A DNA stretch of 64,000 bases from RH-AL1 sp965214415 (lineage in GTDB: Bacteria > Pseudomonadota > Alphaproteobacteria > Rhizobiales > Beijerinckiaceae), in contig CBDCBQ010000003.1 in NCBI GenBank assembly GCA_965214415.1, forward strand, positions 1,240,001 through 1,304,000, in the 5' to 3' direction. Below are positions 45,601 through 55,269 of this stretch, in pieces; position 1 is the stretch's first letter; each line of letters begins with the position of its first letter. The notes beneath the pieces were generated by a model. It was not told where the DNA came from. It made no database searches and worked only from the letters and a program-made list of their open reading frames with translations. A program made the position numbers and the translations under genes.

Positions 45601-47604
45601 ATGGCGCCGCTGGATGCCACCGCGGGCATCGGGCTCGAGCCCGAGCGCGATGTCGCACGCGGCGACGGCCGCTTCCATGCCACGAGCGACGAGCCGTGGC
45701 TGCGCCTCGTCGGTCCCGGGTTCGACCGGCTGGCCGGCCGCCTCGTCGAGATCGTCTATCGCGCCAGCGCATGGGACGAACCGGCGCGGCCGGTGTTGCG
45801 GCTCCGCCGAGAGGACGGCGGCGTCATCGATCACATCGGCGCCGGGCCGGTCGACCGCGCTGGGATCTGGACCGGCCGCATGCCGCGGGATCTGAGCGGC
45901 ATCAGTATCAGCCCGACCAACAGGCGCGGCCCATTCGATTTCGCGATCGCGTCGCTGCGGCCGCGGTCCTGGCTGGCCCTCGTCGCGGTCGGGGCAACCC
46001 GCAATCGACGCTCGACCCGTAGCGCGATCCTGACGCGCCTGATCGGCTGGGGTCCCGAGTCCGACAACAATCTTGCCTGGGCGATCGGTGCGCATCCGCT
46101 TGGCGGCTTCGCCGCGTGGCAGGCGCGGCGCGCGGGGCCGGTGGCGCTCGACGGCATCGATCGGCCACGCTTCACTTGGGCGGAAGCACCGCCGGTTGTG
46201 ATCGTCGTGCGCGGCGAGCCGGCTGATCCAGATGCCGTGCGCCGCACTTGCGCAAGCCTCGCGGCGCAGGTCTTTCCGCATTGGACCGCCCTCGTGGTCG
46301 GCGCCCCCGCGCCCGCCGATCCGCGCATCGCGGCGGTGACACTCGACCAGGCGACCGCCATGATCGGCGACAGGGCCGAGGCCCTCGTCGGCGTCGTTCC
46401 GGCCGGCGCGACCCTGCCGCCGACCGCCCTCGCCACACTCGTCGAGCAATCGCATCGCGAACCGCGTCGCCGCCTGCTTTACGGCGACCTCGTCGCCCCG
46501 GACCTCGACGGACGCCGACAACCCATCCTGCTGCCGGGCTGGAGTCCACGCCTGCAGGCGGCGCGGCCCTACCTCGGCCCGTCCGTCTTCGTCCGTGGGA
46601 TGGCGGCCTGGAGCCTCGCCGAGCGGGCGGTCTGTCTCGGTGATGGCCAGCTTCCGGAGCCGTTCCTGGCTGGGCTCGCCGCCGACGAGGTGCAGCCCAT
46701 GCGCCGGGTCACGCTCGAGTTGGCGGCGCCCTTCGTGCTCTCGCCCGCGCCAGCTGCACCCGCGCGGGCCACGCTCGCACCGGACGCGACGGCCGCGATC
46801 ATCATCCCGACGCGCGATCACCCTGCCCTGCTCCGCCGCGCGATCGCCTCGATCCGCGCGACGACCTCGTCCGCCCGCCGCAAGATCGTCGTCGCCGACA
46901 ATGGGAGCGTATCGCCCGAGGCCGTCGCGCATTTGACGGAGCTTCGTTCAAGCGCGGACGTGATCGTCACCAGCCATCCCGGCCCGTTCAACTTCTCGCG
47001 CATGTGCAACGACGCGGCCGCGGCGGCGCCGGCCGACGTTCTCGTGTTCCTCAACGACGACACCGAGATCCTCGGCGGCGACTGGCTCGATCGCCTGTGC
47101 GCGCACGCGCTGGACCCCATGACAGGCGCGGTCGGCGCCAAGCTCACCTATCCGGACGGGCGGCTCCAGCATGTCGGGGTTCTGCTCGGCATGGGCGGCA
47201 GCGCCGGCCATTTCGGCGCACCGGCACCCGGCGACGATCCGGGCTGGGCCGGCCGCAACCTTGCGGTGCACGAGGTATCCGCCGTCACCGGCGCCTGCCT
47301 CGCCGTCGCGCGAAAGAAGTTCGACACGGTCGGCGGGTTCGATGCCGAACACCTGCCGATCGAGCTGTCCGATATCGATCTCTGCCTGAAGCTGAACGCG
47401 CGCGGCTGGCAGACCATCGTCGACCCTGCCGTGCATCTGATGCACGAGGAATCCGCCAGTCGCGGGGGCGCGACGCTGCGGCGCCTCGCGGTGCACGACA
47501 CGGAGCGCGCGATCTTCCTGGAGCGCTGGCGTCACGTGCTGCGCGACGATCCCACTTTCCATCCCGGGCTCAGCCTGTACAGCTGGCGCGCGGCGCTGGG
47601 GTGA
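45601..47604 (+). CDS. Large glycosyltransferase, family 2, with N-terminal extension
   Basis: A 667-residue protein. The C-terminal third is a typical GT2 domain: AAIIIPTRDHPALLRRAIASI (from about 398), VADNGS, then the metal-binding FLNDDTEIL (about 482-490), and VTGACLAVARKKFDTVGGFDAE followed by SDIDLCLKLNARGW. The N-terminal 390 residues are not clearly recognisable, though a stretch around 195-330 could be a degenerate second GT-A-like domain. There is no membrane helix. It is cotranscribed (15-nt gap) with the tandem KpsE-like genes, which points to a surface polysaccharide such as a rhamnan-type glycan. The sugar is unknown. Confidence 0.82.
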   Translation: MAPLDATAGIGLEPERDVARGDGRFHATSDEPWLRLVGPGFDRLAGRLVEIVYRASAWDEPARPVLRLRREDGGVIDHIGAGPVDRAGIWTGRMPRDLSGISISPTNRRGPFDFAIASLRPRSWLALVAVGATRNRRSTRSAILTRLIGWGPESDNNLAWAIGAHPLGGFAAWQARRAGPVALDGIDRPRFTWAEAPPVVIVVRGEPADPDAVRRTCASLAAQVFPHWTALVVGAPAPADPRIAAVTLDQATAMIGDRAEALVGVVPAGATLPPTALATLVEQSHREPRRRLLYGDLVAPDLDGRRQPILLPGWSPRLQAARPYLGPSVFVRGMAAWSLAERAVCLGDGQLPEPFLAGLAADEVQPMRRVTLELAAPFVLSPAPAAPARATLAPDATAAIIIPTRDHPALLRRAIASIRATTSSARRKIVVADNGSVSPEAVAHLTELRSSADVIVTSHPGPFNFSRMCNDAAAAAPADVLVFLNDDTEILGGDWLDRLCAHALDPMTGAVGAKLTYPDGRLQHVGVLLGMGGSAGHFGAPAPGDDPGWAGRNLAVHEVSAVTGACLAVARKKFDTVGGFDAEHLPIELSDIDLCLKLNARGWQTIVDPAVHLMHEESASRGGATLRRLAVHDTERAIFLERWRHVLRDDPTFHPGLSLYSWRAALG

Positions 47605-47623
47605 CGCGGCGAGGCTGAAGGGC

Positions 47624-48409
47624 ATGGGCGTGCAGATCGCGACCTGGAACATTAACTCGGTGCGCACACGCCTCGAAAATCTGCTGCGCTACCTGCGCGA
47701 GATCGAGCCCGACGTGCTCTGCCTGCAGGAGCTGAAGTGCACCGACGAGCACTTCCCGCGACTCGAGATCGAAGCGCTGGGCTACAACGTCGCGACGCAC
47801 GGTCAGAAGAGCTGGAACGGCGTCGCGATCCTCTCGAAGCGACCGATGCAGGTCGAGATGGGGCTGCCCGGCGACGCGACCGACGTACAGTCGCGCTACA
47901 TCGAGGCGCTGGTGACGACCGACGCGATGCCGGTGCGCGTCTGCTGCCTCTACCTGCCGAACGGCAACCCGCCGGAGACCGAGAAGTACACCTACAAGCT
48001 CGCCTGGATGGATCGCCTGCTCGCCCACGCGCGCGCCCTGCTCGCGCTCGAGGAGCCGCTGGTGATGGCCGGCGACTACAACGTGATCCCAGGCCCCGGC
48101 GACGTCTGGGATCCGCAGGCCTGGATCGGCGATGCGCTCTATCTGCCGCAAAGCCGGGCGCGGTTTCGCGCGCTGCTCAATCTCGGCTTGGTCGATGCGC
48201 TGCGCGCCACGACGGACGCGGCCGGTCTTTACACATTCTGGGACTATCAGGCCGGCGCCTGGCAGCGAAACAAGGGCATCTGCATCGACCACGTGTTGCT
48301 GTCGTCTCAGGCGGCGGACCGGCTCGCGCGCGTGACGATCGACAAGGCGCGACGCGCCGACGACAAGCCGTCCGACCACGTGCCGGTGCGCGTTGAACTG
48401 GCGTTCTGA
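47624..48409 (+). CDS. xthA: Exodeoxyribonuclease III (AP endonuclease)
   Basis: A 261-residue EEP-superfamily nuclease acting at abasic sites in base-excision repair and as a 3'-to-5' exonuclease. Catalytic motifs are IATWNINSVRTRL, the glutamate in LCLQELKC, MAGDYNVIP and the terminal SDHVPVRVEL. Length and motif order match the ExoIII/XthA group. The ATG at 47624 has AAGGGC upstream. It follows the glycosyltransferase gene by 19 nt on the same strand, probably by chance rather than function. Confidence 0.95.
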   Translation: MGVQIATWNINSVRTRLENLLRYLREIEPDVLCLQELKCTDEHFPRLEIEALGYNVATHGQKSWNGVAILSKRPMQVEMGLPGDATDVQSRYIEALVTTDAMPVRVCCLYLPNGNPPETEKYTYKLAWMDRLLAHARALLALEEPLVMAGDYNVIPGPGDVWDPQAWIGDALYLPQSRARFRALLNLGLVDALRATTDAAGLYTFWDYQAGAWQRNKGICIDHVLLSSQAADRLARVTIDKARRADDKPSDHVPVRVELAF

Positions 48410-48529
48410 ACGATCGCCCCGAACAGGTCGTGCGCTTCCGCGACGCCCCAAGCGTCGCTTCAACCGTTCGTTAACCATCTTGCCCACCTAATACCTGCAA
48501 ATCTGTCGCTGGGATGGGGGTCCTTCGAG

Positions 48530-49195
48530 ATGCGCACGGTTGCCATGGTCACGCAAAAGGGTGGGTCGGGCAAAAGCACGCTAGCGGCCTGCATCGCTGT
48601 CGTCGCGCAGGAAGCCGGCGAGCGCGTCTTCCTGATCGACATGGACCCGCAGAAGTCGCTGACCAAATGGGCGCGCCGTCGCGACGACAAGCAGATGCCA
48701 GTCGAGACCGTGTCCGCCGCCAAGCTGCCCGACGCGCTGGCCGCGCTCGCCAAGAGCCAGGTCACGCTCGTCCTCATCGACACGCCGGCCACCGACACGC
48801 CCGCCGCCGACGCGGCGATGAAGGCGGCCGACCTCTGCCTCATCCCCGCCCGCCCGACCATCTTCGACATCTGGTCGAGCGAGGTGACGCGCGGCAAGTT
48901 GAAGACGCACGGCAAGGACTTCGCTTTCATCCTGAACCAATGCCCGGCAATGCAGGAGAGCGCGCGCGTCACCGACGGCGCCGCCGCGTTGGAGAGCATG
49001 GGTGGCCTTCTCCGCCCGCTCGTCGCCTCCCGCGTCGCCTACCAGGAGGCAGCGCGCGAGGGCATGGGCACGACCGAACTCGAGCCGGACGGCAAGGCGG
49101 CGGAAGAGATGCGTGTTCTGTGGGGCTCGCTGAAGAAGCGCCTCGGGCGGGTCAAGGCTTCGACCGAAAAAGCGCCGAAGCGCGTCGCAGCTTGA
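48530..49195 (+). CDS. ParA-family ATPase (orphan)
   Basis: A 221-residue ParA/MinD-superfamily ATPase with the deviant Walker A motif KGGSGKST (10-17), a DMDPQKSLTKWARRRDD switch region and LVLIDTPATDTPAAD. It resembles short ParA proteins that move or position cargo (plasmids, chromosome, carboxysome or chemotaxis clusters). No parB or parS-like partner is adjacent, and the C-terminus lacks a MinD amphipathic helix. The ATG at 48530 follows GGGGGTCCTTCGAG. The 120-nt upstream gap holds a TTAACC-containing stretch but no clear operator. The cargo cannot be inferred from the window. Confidence 0.85.
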   Translation: MRTVAMVTQKGGSGKSTLAACIAVVAQEAGERVFLIDMDPQKSLTKWARRRDDKQMPVETVSAAKLPDALAALAKSQVTLVLIDTPATDTPAADAAMKAADLCLIPARPTIFDIWSSEVTRGKLKTHGKDFAFILNQCPAMQESARVTDGAAALESMGGLLRPLVASRVAYQEAAREGMGTTELEPDGKAAEEMRVLWGSLKKRLGRVKASTEKAPKRVAA

Positions 49196-49443
49196 TGTGA
49201 CGGCAAACTTTCACTGCTTTACCGCAAACTATTAAGGCCGTGCCAAAGCGCTTTCCGGATAATATCCCGGCAGTGATGCTCGGGCTCGTTCATGCGCTTC
49301 AAGATCGCCCAAACCCTCCACCTCATGCGCGCCGGACGACGGACCGCGTCGCATTGCCGACGTCGCCCGATTGTTCGGTCGACAGGGTCGGTCGGCGACG
49401 ATACGACAGGCTGCGGGTTTGCAAGCCCGGCCAGGTCTCAGAA

Positions 49444-50733
49444 ATGGCTCGAGGTCGCACGAGGTTGAACGCGGCATTGACGGCGTTCGCACGTGCGAGC
49501 CGCCTCGCCAGGGCGGCTCCCCGCGATCCGCTGCCCTCCGAACTCGTCGCGACGGTCGCGATTCCGGGCTACGAGAACATTCGCGTTTGGGGCGACGAGG
49601 TGACCCCTTCGTTCCTGGCGTCGATCGAGACGAAGGACGAGGAGGTCCGGGCAGCCGCCGAGGCGGGCCGGTCGCCGAAATCCGCGCTCAAGGCCGATTT
49701 CCTGGCGATCTCGGGCGGCGGCGATCAGGGCGCCTTCGCGGCGGGGGTGCTCAGCGGGTGGGCGAAGCGCGGCGACCGGCCGGACTTCGAGGTCGTGACG
49801 GGCGTCAGCGCGGGAGCCCTGGCGGCACCTTTCGCTTTCATCGGCCCCGGCTGCGACAAGGTCCTGCGGGACGTCTACACGAAGTTCGGCGCCCCCGATC
49901 TGTACAGGAGCCGCGGTGTCCTCGGCTATTTTTCCGACGCGTTCGAAGACAACGCGCCAATGAAACGGATGATCGAGGGCTACGCGACGCCTCGCTTCCT
50001 CGATCAGATCGCCGAGGGATACCGCGACGGACGGCGTCTCTTCATTATGACCACAAATCTCGACGCGCAACGCCCGGTCGTCTGGGACCTGTCGGCGATC
50101 GCCGCCAGCGGGCGTGCGGATCGCAGCGAGATGTTCACCAAGGTGCTGCTGGCAACTTCGGCGATACCGGGCCTGTTTCCGCCGGTGTATTTCCCCGTCG
50201 TCGCCGGGGACGGCAAGCTGTACTCGGAGATGCATGTCGATGGCGGCGTCACGGCGCAGCTCGTCTTCGTGCCGCCCGAGGCGAAGGTCATTGAGATCGA
50301 GGACAAGGTCTTCAAGAAGCGCCGCGGACGCGACCTCTGGGTCATCAGGAACAGCAAGATCGCCCCGGAATATCGACTCGATCCGCCGCGCGCCCTGCCG
50401 ATCATCGCGCGCGCGGTCCGGACGATGGTCAAATATCAGGTGATCTCGGACCTCGCCCGCCTCTACCGTTTTGCTGAATCCAACAACACGCGCTTCCACT
50501 ATTGCGCCGTGCCGTCATCGCATGAGATGGGCGACAAGAAGCCGTTCGACAAAAGCCTCGCCGCCGAGTTGTTCGCCAGCGGCGAGGTGGTCGGCTCGAA
50601 GGGCATGTGGATCTCGCAGCCACCCCATTCGCCGATGCTCGAAAAATCCTTCTCGGGCGACGTCATGCCGCTCGCCGCGGCGGAGGCGAAAGCCCGACAG
50701 GTCGAACCCTCGGGCCTCGAGCGCGGGCTCTAG
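49444..50733 (+). CDS. Patatin-like phospholipase
   Basis: A 429-residue patatin-family serine hydrolase, likely a phospholipase A or acylhydrolase. The oxyanion glycine loop is ISGGGDQGAFAAG (91-96 core), the nucleophile S122 is in TGVSAGALAAPF, and the catalytic aspartate is D266 in MHVDGGVTAQ. The Ser-Asp dyad is complete. There is no signal peptide or membrane helix. The ATG at 49444 has AGGTCTCAGAA before it; the frame is open to 49240, but that part is proline/arginine-rich and unlike any patatin. It stands alone between parA and a convergent acetyltransferase (7-nt gap). Confidence 0.9.
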   Translation: MARGRTRLNAALTAFARASRLARAAPRDPLPSELVATVAIPGYENIRVWGDEVTPSFLASIETKDEEVRAAAEAGRSPKSALKADFLAISGGGDQGAFAAGVLSGWAKRGDRPDFEVVTGVSAGALAAPFAFIGPGCDKVLRDVYTKFGAPDLYRSRGVLGYFSDAFEDNAPMKRMIEGYATPRFLDQIAEGYRDGRRLFIMTTNLDAQRPVVWDLSAIAASGRADRSEMFTKVLLATSAIPGLFPPVYFPVVAGDGKLYSEMHVDGGVTAQLVFVPPEAKVIEIEDKVFKKRRGRDLWVIRNSKIAPEYRLDPPRALPIIARAVRTMVKYQVISDLARLYRFAESNNTRFHYCAVPSSHEMGDKKPFDKSLAAELFASGEVVGSKGMWISQPPHSPMLEKSFSGDVMPLAAAEAKARQVEPSGLERGL

Positions 50734-50740
50734 TCAAGAG

Positions 50741-51228
50741 CTAGGCCGTGAAAGTCTTCACCATGTGCGTGTTGCCGAGCCATTGGTCGCCGATCGTGAC
50801 GGTCTGGCGGCGCTGCGCCTCGTAGCCGCGCGTCTCGAAGAAGGGGCGCGCGTTGTCGCTGGCATCGACGGTGAGCCGCGAAGCCCCTCTCGCACGGGCC
50901 AGCTTCTCGATCGCGTCGACGAGCAAGGCGCCGACGCCACGTCGCGCCGCCGGCGGGTAGACGTAGAGCATGTCGAGCTGCTCTTTGCCGGCCAGCGAGA
51001 CGAAGCCGACGGGCGCGCCCTGCAGCGTCGCGACGAGGGTCAACCCCGCCGTCAGCCGCGCGCCGAACGTCGCCTCGTCGTCGCCCGCCGCGGACCAGGC
51101 CGCGCGCTGGCCGTCGTCGTAATCGTCCTCGGCCAGCGTCTCGATGCTGGCCTGGAAGATCGCCGCCAGCACCGGCACGTCGGCCGGCAGCAACGGCCGC
51201 AGGCTGACCGTCGCGTTGGGCGTGGCGT

Positions 51229-51232
<4 letters not shown>
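50741..51232 (-). CDS. GNAT-family acetyltransferase, YafP-like
   Basis: A 163-residue acetyltransferase of the GNAT fold, with acetyl-CoA loop motif YVYPPAARRGVGALLVDAIEKLARARG and ending RPFFETRGYEAQRRQTVTIGDQWLGNTHMVKTF. The end is close to the YafP/PA4866-like subgroup. The substrate is unknown. Its ATG overlaps the cysS stop (ATGA), so it is translated as part of a cysS transcript. Convergent with the patatin gene. Confidence 0.87.
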
Positions 51233-52566
<1,334 letters not shown>

Positions 52567-52724
52567 ACGGCTCGTCCCTGCTCGCGCGGGCAGTGCGACC
52601 AAGCCCCCGGCTTGTCAAGGCGACGGGTCGCACCCGGCATATCGCGACAATTCGAGCGATCGCCTGCACCCCGCCTTAATCGTTTTTTCAGCCTACGCGG
52701 GCAGCATCGCGACAGTTCAATCGT

Positions 52725-53084
52725 ATGTGTCGAGTCCCGCGCATGTTTGTCACCGCGTCCAACGCCCGCAAGCTCATCCAGATCGCCGCCCCGTTCGCCA
52801 TCGCGCTGATGGCGCTCTCCGCAAGCCGGGTCACCTCGCAGGCCGAGAGCCAGACCGGCGCGAACCACATGCTGGTGATCCCCTCCTCGGATGGCTACGG
52901 GTTCGACGACTGCCTCTCCGCCAACAAGGCCTGCGGGCACGTGATCGCGGATGCCTGGTGCGAGGCACACGGCATGTCGGCCTCCGTTTCGTTCGGCCGC
53001 GTCGAGGACGTGACGGCCTCGATCCCGAACGCGAAGGCGACCAAAATCGATCCGGGCGCCTACATCGTCAGCTGCAAAGACTAG
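52725..53084 (+). CDS. Small exported protein of unknown function, conserved-looking in rhizobia
   Basis: A 119-residue protein with a hydrophobic N-terminal helix (IQIAAPFAIALMALSAS, about 18-34), probably a signal anchor or signal peptide. The mature part reads YGFDDCLSANKACGHVIADAWCEAHG, with three cysteines, then a short beta-rich end closing in YIVSCKD. Similar short cysteine-containing proteins (DCL...G..IADAWCEAHG) are common in rhizobial genomes but have no known role. Starts at 52725 or at the ATG 18 nt later; neither has a strong site. A disulfide-stabilised periplasmic protein is likely. Confidence 0.65.
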   Translation: MCRVPRMFVTASNARKLIQIAAPFAIALMALSASRVTSQAESQTGANHMLVIPSSDGYGFDDCLSANKACGHVIADAWCEAHGMSASVSFGRVEDVTASIPNAKATKIDPGAYIVSCKD

Positions 53085-53186
53085 CCGGCAAGGACTAAGG
53101 CAGCAGGGATTAGCCGTAATCCCGAGCGGCCCGGAACATTCAAACTCCGCACGCCGTTACGGCGTCATCTCGATGGGAGTTTGAAA

Positions 53187-53396
53187 ATGAAGACGCTTCT
53201 CGCCTCGGTCCTGTTCACCGCCGCTGCCATGTCGCTGGCCGCCCCCGCGGCGAACGCCAAGGGCTGCATCAAGGGCGCGATCATCGGCGGTGTCGCCGGC
53301 CACATGGCCGGTCACGGCAAGGTGGGCGCCGCGGCCGGTTGCGCGATGGGCCACCACAGCGCCGCCAAGAAGGACAAGGCCGCGGCGCAGAAGTAG
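53187..53396 (+). CDS. Small exported glycine-zipper-like protein
   Basis: A 69-residue protein with a signal peptide (KTLLASVLFTAAAMSLAAPAANA, 2-24) and a mature part made of GxxxG-type repeats (GCIKGAIIGGVAGHMAGHG) ending in a Lys/Ala tail. This is typical of short glycine-zipper (YMGG-like or surface antigen-like) envelope proteins, function unknown. ATG 53187 has GGGAG at 7 nt; a TTG two codons earlier is less likely. A strong terminator follows its stop, so it is monocistronic. Confidence 0.75.
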   Translation: MKTLLASVLFTAAAMSLAAPAANAKGCIKGAIIGGVAGHMAGHGKVGAAAGCAMGHHSAAKKDKAAAQK

Positions 53397-53417
53397 GCTC
53401 CGCCGGTTTACATTTCG

Positions 53418-53453
53418 AAGGGGCGTCCGAGGAGTCGGGCGCCCCTTTGGTTT
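53418..53453 (+). terminator. Intrinsic terminator after the glycine-zipper gene
   Basis: Arms AAGGGGCG (53418-53425) and CGCCCCTT (53440-53447), with an inner CCGA/TCGG stem, form a stable hairpin just past the stop at 53396, followed by a T-rich stretch. It also faces the convergent gene ending at 53460 and may serve both. Confidence 0.75.
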
Positions 53454-53459
53454 GCGCCC

Positions 53460-53996
53460 CTACTTGATCGGCAGCTCGACGAACAGCGCGGGCGCGAACT
53501 CGGTGGCGCTCGAAAAAGGAATCTCGATCCGCGCGCGACGTAGCGCGGTTCCTGCGAGAGAGTTCGAATTCTGGCTGATTGGCGAATAGCGCAAGTCGAG
53601 CGCGTCGACCGCGGCGTAGGTCCGCAGGATCGTCTGCCAGCGCGCCGACAGGTCGACGCCACGGATCACCACGAACGGCGGATAGGCGGTACCGTAGGCG
53701 TCCTGCGTATAGAAATCTCGCGGGCTGCCTGTCTCGAACGGCAAGTTGTTGTGGCGATCCGACACCAGATGCCCGAACGGCGACGGCCACAAGACGGCGG
53801 CATCGATCATCGCCTTCACGGCTTGCGAAGGGCCGAGCCGGATCGCCTGGTTCGACGGACCCGAGGTCGCGCCGTAGTGGTGATCGTCGCGGTCGGTGTA
53901 GACGATCGACATGTGGTAGGCGACGCCGAAGCCCAGCTTCGCCATGATCCGCGTCGCCGCGATCGGCGTGTAGTAGATCGCGATCGTCTCGATCAT
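53460..53996 (-). CDS. Hypothetical protein with HH and NSNS motifs
   Basis: A 178-residue protein I do not recognise. It has no signal peptide or membrane segment. Notable are a DDHHYGATSG motif (about 37-46), HLVSDRHNNLPF, and a late YSPISQNSNSLAG (about 140-152). A tyrosine followed by an NSNS/NCNS-like element and a preceding histidine recalls permuted papain-like (NlpC/P60-type) or DUF4105-like folds, but the cysteine is absent, so this is only a resemblance. The upstream gene of the same strand ends 6 nt before its ATG, forming a tight pair. Confidence 0.6.
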   Translation of the reverse strand: MIETIAIYYTPIAATRIMAKLGFGVAYHMSIVYTDRDDHHYGATSGPSNQAIRLGPSQAVKAMIDAAVLWPSPFGHLVSDRHNNLPFETGSPRDFYTQDAYGTAYPPFVVIRGVDLSARWQTILRTYAAVDALDLRYSPISQNSNSLAGTALRRARIEIPFSSATEFAPALFVELPIK

Positions 53997-54002
53997 CCAG
54001 CG

Positions 54003-54437
54003 CTACATGTCCGAGGCGCGCAGGAAGGCGCTCGCGTGACGCAGCCTCGGCGCATCGTCTTCGGCCGAAAAGGTGAGATAGACCGCGACGAAGACGGTCG
54101 CGAACTCGCCGTCGGCGAGGCCGACGTTGGTCACGTAGGTGGCCTCGCCCGCCGCGTCCGGCTTTCCCCTGAACAGCTTCAACGGCGACAGACCCTGCGA
54201 CCGAGCCACCTGGGCGGCGGCCTCGAATGTCATGCCCGGCGGGAAGAAGGGCGCGACCACATCGGTGACCTCCTCGTTGAAGATGCCGTGCCCGGCCGCG
54301 TCCATGGCATGGAACCGCGCCTCGACGGTTTGCTTCAGTTCGCCTGCCGCCCGCTCGGCCGCGAGCGCCACGCGGGTGTCGATCGGACCGCCGCATGGTT
54401 GCGCTACGAGGCAGATGGCGAGCAAGGCGGCGACCAC
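54003..54437 (-). CDS. Small exported protein of unknown function, upstream partner of the NSNS-motif protein
   Basis: A 144-residue protein with a short hydrophobic start (VVAALLAICLVAQPC), plausibly a signal peptide, and a helical mature part. The sequence DAAGHGIFNEEVTDVVAPFFPPGMTFEAAAQVARSQG has an even, conserved-looking composition. A GTG at 54437 preceded by GAGGAGACTTCG is the best start; a TTG at 54458 is the alternative. No lipobox is convincing. It ends 6 nt before the next gene, so the two are likely coexpressed, but neither has a recognisable function. Confidence 0.6.
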   Translation of the reverse strand: MVAALLAICLVAQPCGGPIDTRVALAAERAAGELKQTVEARFHAMDAAGHGIFNEEVTDVVAPFFPPGMTFEAAAQVARSQGLSPLKLFRGKPDAAGEATYVTNVGLADGEFATVFVAVYLTFSAEDDAPRLRHASAFLRASDM

Positions 54438-54474
54438 CGAAGTCTCCTCATGACGCAAAGAGCCTACAGGCCTC

Positions 54475-54996
54475 TCAGCCTTTCAAGAAGTCGCCGCAAC
54501 GCGGCGTGTCGGCCGAGGCACCCCAGGGCATGACGGGCACTGTCGAGGTCGAGTTCTTCGGCGAGCCGTCGATCAGCTTGTCGGTGTAGACCATGTAGAC
54601 GAGGACGTTGCGCTTGGCGTCGCAGCCGCGCACGATCTGCATGTGCTTGAAGAAGATCGAGCGGCTCTGCGCGAAGACCTCGTCGCCTTCGGAAAACTTG
54701 TCCTTGAAGCTGATCGGGCCGTACTGCCGGCAGGCGAGCGAGATATCGGACGCCTCCGTGGCGAGCCCGAGCATGCCCTTGAAGCCGCCCTTCTCGGGCT
54801 GCGTGTACCAGCACGCCACGCCCCCGACGACGGGATCGTCGACCGCATAGGTCGAGAGCTTTGCGTCCGGCGACAGCAGGTGGAACTTGGTGTTCTCGCT
54901 GAAGATGAAATCAGGGTCGCCCGCCAGCGCCGTCGTGGCGAGTGTGATCACGCCGAGAGCCGCGGCGAGCGCGAGAGCGCCTATTGTCGTTCTCAT
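54475..54996 (-). CDS. creA: CreA-family periplasmic protein
   Basis: A 173-residue CreA-family protein with a signal peptide (ALALAAALGVITLATTALA, cleaved before GDPDF). The mature part contains the family markers DDPVVGGVACWYTQPEKGGFKG and SLACRQYGPISFKDKF, plus IFFKHMQIVRGCD. CreA proteins are periplasmic and widespread, with unknown activity. ATG 54996 is the family start. Directly upstream are three repeats of AGCGCGAGGCG (24-25 nt apart) that may be regulatory. Confidence 0.9.
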   Translation of the reverse strand: MRTTIGALALAAALGVITLATTALAGDPDFIFSENTKFHLLSPDAKLSTYAVDDPVVGGVACWYTQPEKGGFKGMLGLATEASDISLACRQYGPISFKDKFSEGDEVFAQSRSIFFKHMQIVRGCDAKRNVLVYMVYTDKLIDGSPKNSTSTVPVMPWGASADTPRCGDFLKG

Positions 54997-55017
54997 CGGT
55001 CATGTCTTTCGTTGGGC

Positions 55018-55077
55018 AGCGCGAGGCGCGTCTTCCATTCACAGCGCGAGGCGCGTCTTGGGGGAAAGCGCGAGGCG
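55018..55077. repeat. Three direct repeats spaced 24-25 nt
   Basis: Identical 17-nt copies (AGCGCGAGGCGCGTCTT) begin at 55018 and 55043, and an 11-nt partial copy (AGCGCGAGGCG) begins at 55067. The 24-25-nt spacing is a bit over two helical turns. They lie 22-81 nt upstream of creA on the opposite strand and 190-250 nt before the DUF2865 gene. Confidence 0.7.
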
Positions 55078-55269
55078 TATATGGGCGAGGGCCGGTGTTG
55101 CAAAAGAGGCATGGCGCGCGTGCAAAGGTCGTAGGCCGGCGCGGGGCCATGTTTGGACCAAGAAGCTTTGGTCAGTCGGCGGCCGATACCGAATGTCTCG
55201 CGCAAGCTCGCGCGCGTTGATTCGACCGACCGAGCCGCCTCTTGCGGCGAGGCGCACGCCGAGGACCGG

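Noticed and set aside
49240..49443. Upstream extension of the patatin gene
   Set aside because: Pro/Arg-rich sequence with no patatin similarity; the ATG at 49444 has a better upstream site.
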